Shown piece after piece: positions 1-4,979 of a DNA stretch of 7,704 nucleotides. Origin of the DNA: Candidatus Izemoplasmatales bacterium. Its GTDB lineage: Bacteria > Bacillota_I > Bacilli_A > Izemoplasmatales > Hujiaoplasmataceae. The stretch covers positions 1 to 7,704 of the forward strand of contig JAQUZK010000059.1 in assembly GCA_028691335.1 (NCBI GenBank). Reading direction: 5' to 3'. The position numbers were made by a program, and so were the translations under genes. The notes under the pieces are model-generated. The model saw nothing but the letters and a program-made list of their open reading frames with translations, did not search any database and was not told the origin of the DNA. Positions within the stretch are counted from its first letter, which is position 1. The number at the start of each line of letters is the position of its first letter.

Positions 1-1389
1 TTCTGATAAATCTACGTAATATTTATGAGGGAAGTCAAATCGTTTAACTTCATCCCATAATGTGTTCAGTTCTTTCTTTGTGTATTCTTTTATTTCTCTG
101 ATATTAGGTAGATTATAAATTCTTTGCCCTTTATCATAAATCTTTATATGCATGTTTTTTAATTGAAAATTTTCAAAGGTTTTTGTTTTCCATGTGTTAT
201 TTGGATCAAAGATAGTAAGAGGTTTGTTAGTTTCAATTATTTCGCCGAAAATAGTTACTAAATCGGCTTCAGCCTTTCCATTTTCTGAATAAATTCTATA
301 TACACTTTTGAAGTGAGGGGTTGTAATTTTTTCTATATTATCGCTTATTTTGATTTTTGGGATGATATTACCGTTTTCCTCTATAGCCACCAACTTATAT
401 ACTGAACCAAATACCGGATCACTTTTTGATGTTATTAATCGTTCGCCCACGCCGAATAAATCAATAGGGGCACCTTGAAGAAGAAGTGTCTGAATCAGAC
501 GTTCGTCTAAGGAGTTACTGACGACAATTTTACATTCTTTTAGACCGTTATCATCAAGCATTTTTCTCGCTTGTTTAGCTAGATATGTCAAGTCACCTGA
601 ATCGATTCTAATAGCGTAGTTTTTTGCTTTTATAGGAAGAAGAACTTCCTTTATAACTTTAATTGCATTAGGAATCCCACTTTTTAAAGTATCGTATGTG
701 TCTACTAAAAACGTAGAGTTTTGAGGATAATGTTTAGCATAAGCTTTAAATGCATCGTATTCACTGTTAAATAATTGTACCCATGAGTGTGCCATAGTAC
801 CACCAGAGGGAACGTCATGTAGTTGATCAGATAGTAGATTACTTGTCCCATCAATACCACCGATATAGGCAGCTCTTGCACCTAAAATACTGCTTGATGC
901 ACCATGAGCTCTTCTTGCGCCCATTTCTAAAACTTTTTTACCTTTAGCTGCTTGTTTTATTCTAGCAGCTTTTGTAGCTATTAGACTTTGATGATTAACT
1001 GTTTGCAGTAGAAATGTTTCGATAATCTGTGCTTGAATAAGTGGAGCTTTTATAGTGATAATGGGTTCATTAGGAAACATGATAGAACCTTCTTTGAATG
1101 AGTAAATGTCGCCGGTAAATTTAAAAGTTTTTAGATATTCTAAAAAACCATTACTAAAGATTTTTTGCGATTTTAAAAAATCAATATCCTCTTCATTAAA
1201 GTGGATGTTATCTATATACTCAATTATTGTTTCTAATCCAGCAAATATTGCATATCCCCCACTATCAGGGACTTTTCTAAAATATAAGTCAAAATATACA
1301 ATTTCATTATGTATATTCTCCAAAAAATAACCATTCGCCATGGTTAATTCGTAGTAATCTATTAGCATTGAATTTCGATAGTTTTTCAT
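1..1389 (-). CDS. pncB: nicotinate phosphoribosyltransferase, 3' end cut off by window edge
   Basis: Cytosolic enzyme that joins nicotinate to PRPP (with ATP) to give nicotinate mononucleotide, the committed Preiss-Handler step of NAD salvage. I translated 463 uninterrupted codons up to the window edge. Family blocks in order: LIDYYELTMANGYF (9-22), FDLYFRKVPDSGGYAIFAGLE (33-53 region), ETFLLQTVNHQSLIATKAAR (124-143), MGARRAHG (156-163), GGIDGTSN (177-184), SGGTMAHSW (195-203), LVDTYDTLKSGIPNAI (228-243), IRIDSGDL (260-267) and the phosphate-binding stretch GVGERLITS (313-321). His201 in the GTMAHSW loop is probably the family's phosphorylated His (from memory of the family). Relatives are about 480-490 residues, so some 15-30 C-terminal residues lie outside. 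The start at 1389 is favoured over Met8 and Met17 because a strong AGGTGAT lies 6 nt upstream. Its ATG overlaps the pncA TGA (ATGA), which implies translational coupling. No missing key motif was seen. Confidence 0.95.
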   Translation of the reverse strand, partial: MKNYRNSMLIDYYELTMANGYFLENIHNEIVYFDLYFRKVPDSGGYAIFAGLETIIEYIDNIHFNEEDIDFLKSQKIFSNGFLEYLKTFKFTGDIYSFKEGSIMFPNEPIITIKAPLIQAQIIETFLLQTVNHQSLIATKAARIKQAAKGKKVLEMGARRAHGASSSILGARAAYIGGIDGTSNLLSDQLHDVPSGGTMAHSWVQLFNSEYDAFKAYAKHYPQNSTFLVDTYDTLKSGIPNAIKVIKEVLLPIKAKNYAIRIDSGDLTYLAKQARKMLDDNGLKECKIVVSNSLDERLIQTLLLQGAPIDLFGVGERLITSKSDPVFGSVYKLVAIEENGNIIPKIKISDNIEKITTPHFKSVYRIYSENGKAEADLVTIFGEIIETNKPLTIFDPNNTWKTKTFENFQLKNMHIKIYDKGQRIYNLPNIREIKEYTKKELNTLWDEVKRFDFPHKYYVDLSE

Positions 1390-1913
1390 CTATTAATCAC
1401 CTCTATGTGTAACCCTTGCATGACATCCAAAGATTTCTCATGTAAATCTTTATCAAAGGATTTTGTCGCTTTAGCATCAACTACAATGTGAGCGTTAGGA
1501 AGGGCACTTTTTATAATTATAGCATTGGAAATAACACATATATTTGATACTAAACCACATAGTTCAACATAATCATAATGTGTTTTACTTAAATAATTAC
1601 CCATATCTAGTGAAGGGAATGTTGGTTTTTCAAATACCTTGTCTTTTGGGGATTTTAATGACAAAATATCACTTTCTATTTCATGCCCTTTACTACCTTT
1701 TATACAATGATTAACTGGAAGGTTTATACCTTCTTCCGTTTTTAAATAGTCATCATTATGAGTATCCAAAGTAAAAATAATATCATAGTCATGGCTTCTA
1801 TAATATGCAATTTTTTTGATGATCTCATATTTAATTTCGATAGCTTCAGTAAATCCTAGTTTACCGTCTATAAAATCATTTTGATAATCGACGATAATTA
1901 ATAATTTTTTCAT
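1386..1913 (-). CDS. pncA: nicotinamidase (isochorismatase-fold cysteine hydrolase)
   Basis: Hydrolyses nicotinamide to nicotinate and ammonia in the cytosol, supplying the substrate of PncB encoded next to it. The 175-residue protein has the whole active site: Asp9 in VDYQNDF, a Lys at about 96 (FEKPTF) and the nucleophile Cys126 in GLVSNICV make the Asp-Lys-Cys triad. Asp50, His52 (LDTHND) and His69 (NHCIKG) are the expected metal ligands. The length is at the short end for nicotinamidases (often 180-215) but no motif is lost. The cysteine hydrolase family also contains isochorismatases and other amidases; the His/Asp metal site and the overlap with pncB make nicotinamidase by far the best reading. 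The ATG at 1913 is the only usable start, since an in-frame TAA lies two codons upstream. The nearest good Shine-Dalgarno sequence is unusually far away (20 nt). The gene has its own promoter after the sodA terminator. Confidence 0.93.
   Translation of the reverse strand: MKKLLIIVDYQNDFIDGKLGFTEAIEIKYEIIKKIAYYRSHDYDIIFTLDTHNDDYLKTEEGINLPVNHCIKGSKGHEIESDILSLKSPKDKVFEKPTFPSLDMGNYLSKTHYDYVELCGLVSNICVISNAIIIKSALPNAHIVVDAKATKSFDKDLHEKSLDVMQGLHIEVINR
1396..1402 (-). promoter_or_regulatory. ribosome binding site of pncB inside the pncA 3' end
   Basis: On the minus strand AGGTGAT lies 6 nt before the ATG at 1389. It sits within the last codons of pncA. It supports the choice of the first Met and coupled translation of the pair. 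Confidence 0.75.
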
Positions 1914-1933
1914 AATTTATACTTTTTACTTAT

Positions 1934-1940
1934 ATCTCCT
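1934..1940 (-). promoter_or_regulatory. distant candidate ribosome binding site of pncA
   Basis: AGGAGAT on the minus strand is the only strong Shine-Dalgarno-like sequence upstream of pncA. It is 20 nt from the ATG at 1913, compared with 3-10 nt for the other genes here. No in-frame start lies closer to it because TAA codons intervene. Either the spacing is bridged by structure or initiation relies on the A/U-rich leader. Confidence 0.4.
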
Positions 1941-1945
1941 AGTTT

Positions 1946-1997
1946 AAATATTTTGTTTATAACAATATAATTATATCACTATTTATAAATATTTTGT
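1946..1997. repeat. 11-bp direct repeat flanking the pncA promoter
   Basis: The plus-strand sequence AAATATTTTGT occurs identically at 1946-1956 and 1987-1997, offset by 41 bp, about four helical turns. One copy overlaps the -35 region of the pncA promoter and the other lies just downstream of the expected transcription start. This arrangement fits paired regulator sites, but in such AT-rich DNA a chance repeat of this length is possible. Confidence 0.35.
1953..1965. promoter_or_regulatory. small inverted repeat at the pncA transcription start
   Basis: TTGTT-TAT-AACAA is a perfect 5-bp-arm inverted repeat. It covers the predicted start of transcription (about 1963) directly after the -10 box. 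This is a usual position for a repressor operator, but no known operator consensus was recognised, so the role is inference. Confidence 0.3.
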
Positions 1998-1999
1998 AA
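1970..1999 (-). promoter_or_regulatory. promoter of the pncA-pncB operon
   Basis: Reading the minus strand: a perfect -10 TATAAT at 1975-1970, preceded by TGA so that it is an extended -10 (TGATATAAT). A weak -35 candidate TTACAA lies at 1999-1994 with an 18-bp spacer. Transcription would start near 1963, giving a leader of about 50 nt. It lies between the sodA terminator and pncA, so the salvage pair appears to be expressed separately from sodA. Confidence 0.65.
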
Positions 2000-2007
2000 T
2001 CTTAAGA

Positions 2008-2031
2008 AAAAAACGCCAGAGGGCGTTTTTT
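2008..2031 (-). terminator. rho-independent terminator of sodA
   Basis: The hairpin has CGCC/GGCG as core (2014-2017 with 2022-2025), extended by six A-T pairs on each side, and a 4-nt loop AGAG. Read on the minus strand it starts directly after the sodA TAA (2035-2033) and ends in a T run. Because an A run matches the T run it is nearly symmetrical and could also act on plus-strand transcripts, but no plus-strand gene ends here. Confidence 0.9.
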
Positions 2032-2032
2032 G

Positions 2033-2638
2033 TTATTTCGTCTCTTTGTAAAGCCTAGATACCTCTTCCCAATTGACTACATGCCAGTAGTTTTCAATAT
2101 ACTCAGGTCTTCTATTTTGATAGTTTAGATAATACGCATGTTCCCAAACGTCTAAAGCTAAAATAGGATTGCCTAATTCAAAAGGTGTATCTTGGTTAGC
2201 AGTAGATGTTACAACCAATTCTTTTTTATCATTAACTAACAGCCATGCCCATCCACTTCCAAATCTTTTTGCAGCAGCATTTGAAAACTCGTTTTTGAAG
2301 TTCTCTAGTGATCCAAAAGTATCGACTAAGTCATCAAGTAGTTCTTGACTCATTTCTGATTTTTTTTGGGAAAGAATTGTCCAAAATAATCGGTGGTTGT
2401 AATATCCGCCGCCGTTGTTAATTACAGCTTGACGAATGTTATCTGGGACATTGTCAATTTGTCTTAAAACTTTTTCTACATCCATATCAAGTAACTCTTG
2501 ATTGTTTTTTAAAGCTTTAACATAATTGTTAATGTAACCTTGGTGATGCTTTGTGTGATGAATCTCCATTGTTTTAGCATCAATATAAGGCTCTAGTTCA
2601 TTATATTTAAAAGATAAATCTGGTAAAATATGTTTCAT
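2033..2638 (-). CDS. sodA: superoxide dismutase, Mn/Fe family (probably Mn type)
   Basis: Converts superoxide to oxygen and hydrogen peroxide in the cytosol; no signal peptide is present. The 201-residue protein has the usual family length. An N-terminal alpha-hairpin domain holds His27 (MEIHHTKHHQGYINNY) and His82 (YYNHRLFW). The C-terminal alpha/beta domain holds the signature DVWEHAYY (163-170) with ligands Asp163 and His167. The outer-sphere residues His31 and Tyr35 are present. Gly77 together with Gln149 in TANQD is the pattern of manganese enzymes, since iron enzymes place the Gln in the N-terminal domain; cambialistic use cannot be excluded. An oddity is GGGYYNH, where most relatives have GGHxNH: the non-ligand His is replaced by Tyr79. 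The ATG at 2638 is set by AGGAGTGAT just upstream. The gene stands alone, with its own promoter and terminator, divergent from pcrA. Confidence 0.96.
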   Translation of the reverse strand: MKHILPDLSFKYNELEPYIDAKTMEIHHTKHHQGYINNYVKALKNNQELLDMDVEKVLRQIDNVPDNIRQAVINNGGGYYNHRLFWTILSQKKSEMSQELLDDLVDTFGSLENFKNEFSNAAAKRFGSGWAWLLVNDKKELVVTSTANQDTPFELGNPILALDVWEHAYYLNYQNRRPEYIENYWHVVNWEEVSRLYKETK

Positions 2639-2642
2639 TTAA

Positions 2643-2653
2643 ATCACTCCTTT
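2643..2653 (-). promoter_or_regulatory. ribosome binding site of sodA
   Basis: AAAGGAGTGAT on the minus strand, with GGAG 8 nt before the ATG at 2638. It is the strongest Shine-Dalgarno match in the window and fixes the start. Confidence 0.8.
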
Positions 2654-2669
2654 ATTTATTTGTACCTTT

Positions 2670-2698
2670 ATTATCTCATAAATTTATTTCCAATTCAA
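2670..2698 (-). promoter_or_regulatory. promoter of sodA
   Basis: Minus strand: -35 TTGAAT (2698-2693), 17-bp spacer, -10 GATAAT (2675-2670) preceded by TGA as an extended -10. Transcription would begin near 2663, leaving a leader of about 25 nt that carries the ribosome binding site. Confidence 0.65.
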
Positions 2699-2721
2699 AG
2701 AATATGCTCACTCACAATCTG

Positions 2722-2748
2722 ATAAGAATATTCCAACATATATCTTAT
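2722..2748. promoter_or_regulatory. imperfect palindrome in the sodA-pcrA control region, possible operator
   Basis: Left arm ATAAGAATAT (2722-2731) pairs with right arm ATATATCTTAT (2738-2748) with one bulged base around a 6-nt centre TCCAAC. It lies between the two divergent promoters. The right arm overlaps the putative pcrA -35, and the whole site is upstream of the sodA -35. No known regulator box is matched with certainty. A binding site for a dimeric regulator is an inference. Confidence 0.35.
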
Positions 2749-2773
2749 TATTATAGAGTCTTTATGATATAAT
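2745..2773 (+). promoter_or_regulatory. promoter of the pcrA-ligA-uvrA operon
   Basis: A perfect -10 TATAAT at 2768-2773 is preceded by TGA (extended -10). The -35 is weak: TTATTA at 2745-2750 with a 17-bp spacer. Transcription would start near 2780, only about 10 nt before the GTG start codon of pcrA. Confidence 0.6.
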
Positions 2774-2777
2774 ATTT

Positions 2778-2786
2778 AAAGGTGAT
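2778..2786 (+). promoter_or_regulatory. ribosome binding site of pcrA
   Basis: AAAGGTGAT lies 3 nt before the GTG at 2790. Counting from the AGG core the distance to the start is 7 nt. It supports GTG as start; the next in-frame Met (residue 25) would remove the helicase Q motif. Confidence 0.75.
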
Positions 2787-2789
2787 AAA

Positions 2790-4979
2790 GTGAAAGATAA
2801 TATACTAAATAACTTAAACGAACAACAAACTTTGGCCGTTAAAGCTGTTGAGGGGCCTATTATGGCAGTCGCTGGAGCGGGGTCTGGTAAAACTAGAGTT
2901 TTAACACGTAGAATAGCTTATTTAATTCAAGAGCAAGGTGTTTTTCCAAGTAATATTTTAGCAATAACCTTTACAAATAAAGCTGCAGAAGAAATGAAAA
3001 AAAGAGTTGTAAAACTTCTAGATTCTTCTTTGGAGGGTGCTTGGATTTCAACTTTCCATTCTATGGGAGCTAAGATTTTAAGAAGCGAGATTCATCATCT
3101 AGGCTACGAACGCGACTATCAAATTATTGATGACGATGACAGTGCTATAATAGTTAAGAATCTTTTAAAAGAACATAATTATGATATAAAAAATTATTCG
3201 CCTAAAATAACTTCACATTTAATTAGTTCGATAAAAGGAGAACATACATCAGTTAATCAAATTTCTGACCCGATTAGGTCAATGATTATTCAAATATATC
3301 CGTTATACAATAAGTATTTAAAGGATAATAATTTAGTTGATTTTCAAGATTTGTTGGTATTGCTTTTACAACTTTTTCGTCAGCATCCCAAGGTTTTGAA
3401 AAAATATCAAGATAAGTTTGAATATATCTTAGTTGATGAGTTTCAAGATACGAATGATTTACAATATGAGATAGTAAAATTACTAGCAATTAATCATAGG
3501 AATCTATTCATAGTAGGTGATGAAGACCAAAGCATTTATGCTTTTAGAGGCTCAAATATAGAAAATATAAAGAAATTTATAAAAGATTTCCCAGAACATC
3601 TAACGATACTTTTAAATCAAAATTATCGTTCAAAAGATACAATATTAAAAGCTGCTAATTCTGTTATTAAAAAAAATAGAAATAGAATAAAAAAAGAATT
3701 ATTCTCTCAGCTGGGTGAGGGTGAAAAGATTATTCACTATAAGGCAGGAACTGATGAAGAAGAAGCTTATTATGTTTATGAAAAAATTAAAAGTTATCTT
3801 TTAAAGGGCGAAAACTTAAGTGATATCGCAATATTGTATAGAAACAATGCGATGAGTAGAAAGTTTGAAGATATATTTCTTAAATTTAATTTGCCACATA
3901 GAGTTATTGGTAATATATCTTTTTATAAAAGAAAAGAAATTAAAGATATAATCGCTTATTTACATTTGATTATTAATATGGGTGATGATTACTCTTTTAC
4001 TAGAGTTTATAACACTCCAAAAAGAGGCGTTGGTAATGCTACATTTGCAAAAATGGTAGAAGAAGCCAAAGAAAACAATATCAAGTTATTTGATGTAGTT
4101 GATGAACAAAGTGAGATTCTAAAAGGAAAAGCAAAGAGTTCGATGATAGATTTCAAAAAAGTGATTTTAGAACTAAAAGAGGAAATAAATCACCAATCAT
4201 TATTGGACACTTATGATCAGTTAATTGAAAAAACAGGTTATAAAGCTATGTTAGAAAATGATGATTCTACTTTGGACAGAAGTTTTCAAGCAGAAAGAAA
4301 GTTAGATAACCTATATGAGTTTAAAAGCCTAATATTAGAAAAGATAGCTGGATATGATGTCAGTTTTGATAATTATGAGATATTGGTTAATTTATTAAAT
4401 GATTTAGCTTTGCATGAACAAGCCCAAGAGATAGATGAAGCAGGGGAGTATGTTAGTTTAATGACAGTTCACGCTGCGAAAGGATTAGAATTTAAAACGG
4501 TTTTTATTGTAGGTTTGGAACAAGGTATTTTCCCTTCTAACCAAAGTATTAAAGAAAGATTTGATATTGATGAAGAGAGAAGACTTTTTTATGTCGCTTT
4601 AACAAGGGCTAAAGAAAATATTTTTATTACAAACTGTCGTTCCAGATTTATGTATGGAGAATTTAAAGAAAATTTAGATTCTCAGTTTATTGAGGAAATT
4701 GATTCAGATCTTATTGAAAGAAAAGGAATGTATCAACCGAGAAAAGAAAGTTTTGAAAAGCCAAAACATCGAAAATCAATAGATTTTGATGAAAGTAAGT
4801 TTAGTTACACATCTGTAGAAAAGAATGTTCGTGTTGGAGACAAAATAGAACACAAGAGTTTCGGAAAAGGTGTAGTAGTAGCTATTGAAGATGAAAAAAT
4901 AAGAGTAGCGTTTCCAAGTCCTACAGGGATTAAAATATTAATTAAAGATCATCCTAGTTATGAGGTGGTGGGTAAATAA
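2790..4979 (+). CDS. pcrA: ATP-dependent 3'-5' DNA helicase PcrA (UvrD/Rep superfamily 1A)
   Basis: Cytosolic DNA helicase that unwinds DNA 3' to 5' using ATP; in Firmicutes it is the essential UvrD equivalent for excision repair, plasmid rolling-circle replication and removal of RNA polymerase or RecA from DNA. All SF1 motifs are seen in the 729 residues: Q motif LNEQQ (9-13), Walker A AGAGSGKT (28-35), Ia ITFTNKAAEEMKKR (59-72), TFHS (88-91), Walker B DEFQDT (216-221), III GDEDQSIYAFRGS (243-255), IV NYRS (278-281), V TVHAAKGLEF (559-568) and VI EERRLFYVALTRAK (595-608). The C-terminus from about residue 680 (VRVGDKIEHKSFGKGVV) is the Tudor-like domain that in PcrA/UvrD contacts RNA polymerase. 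Length equals the family norm of about 720-740. The start is GTG. It is first gene of an operon; its TAA shares one base with the ligA ATG. Confidence 0.97.
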   Translation: MKDNILNNLNEQQTLAVKAVEGPIMAVAGAGSGKTRVLTRRIAYLIQEQGVFPSNILAITFTNKAAEEMKKRVVKLLDSSLEGAWISTFHSMGAKILRSEIHHLGYERDYQIIDDDDSAIIVKNLLKEHNYDIKNYSPKITSHLISSIKGEHTSVNQISDPIRSMIIQIYPLYNKYLKDNNLVDFQDLLVLLLQLFRQHPKVLKKYQDKFEYILVDEFQDTNDLQYEIVKLLAINHRNLFIVGDEDQSIYAFRGSNIENIKKFIKDFPEHLTILLNQNYRSKDTILKAANSVIKKNRNRIKKELFSQLGEGEKIIHYKAGTDEEEAYYVYEKIKSYLLKGENLSDIAILYRNNAMSRKFEDIFLKFNLPHRVIGNISFYKRKEIKDIIAYLHLIINMGDDYSFTRVYNTPKRGVGNATFAKMVEEAKENNIKLFDVVDEQSEILKGKAKSSMIDFKKVILELKEEINHQSLLDTYDQLIEKTGYKAMLENDDSTLDRSFQAERKLDNLYEFKSLILEKIAGYDVSFDNYEILVNLLNDLALHEQAQEIDEAGEYVSLMTVHAAKGLEFKTVFIVGLEQGIFPSNQSIKERFDIDEERRLFYVALTRAKENIFITNCRSRFMYGEFKENLDSQFIEEIDSDLIERKGMYQPRKESFEKPKHRKSIDFDESKFSYTSVEKNVRVGDKIEHKSFGKGVVVAIEDEKIRVAFPSPTGIKILIKDHPSYEVVGK
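4962..4968 (+). promoter_or_regulatory. ribosome binding site of ligA inside pcrA
   Basis: GAGGTGG lies 10 nt before the ligA ATG at 4979, within the last codons of pcrA. It selects the ATG at 4979 over the out-of-frame ATG at 4983. Confidence 0.65.

Noticed and set aside
1106..1330. Plus-strand open frame of 74 codons
   Set aside because: It lies wholly antisense within pncB, whose motifs are clear, has no ribosome binding site of note and resembles no family.
1386..1388. Possible mollicute code 4 (TGA as Trp)
   Set aside because: TGA ends pncA exactly at the pncB start, Trp positions in conserved motifs are TGG, and all long frames are intact in the standard code.
1386..1913. Isochorismatase or another amidase instead of nicotinamidase
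   Set aside because: The fold is shared, but the Asp/His/His metal site, the triad and the overlap with pncB point to nicotinamidase.
1914..2032. Riboswitch in the pncA leader
   Set aside because: The predicted leader is only about 50 nt of A/T-rich sequence with no recognisable aptamer or expression-platform hairpin; the strong hairpin at 2008-2031 lies upstream of the promoter and belongs to sodA.
3286..3489. Minus-strand open frame of 67 codons
   Set aside because: Antisense to the part of pcrA that includes the Walker B motif; no family likeness and no supporting signals.
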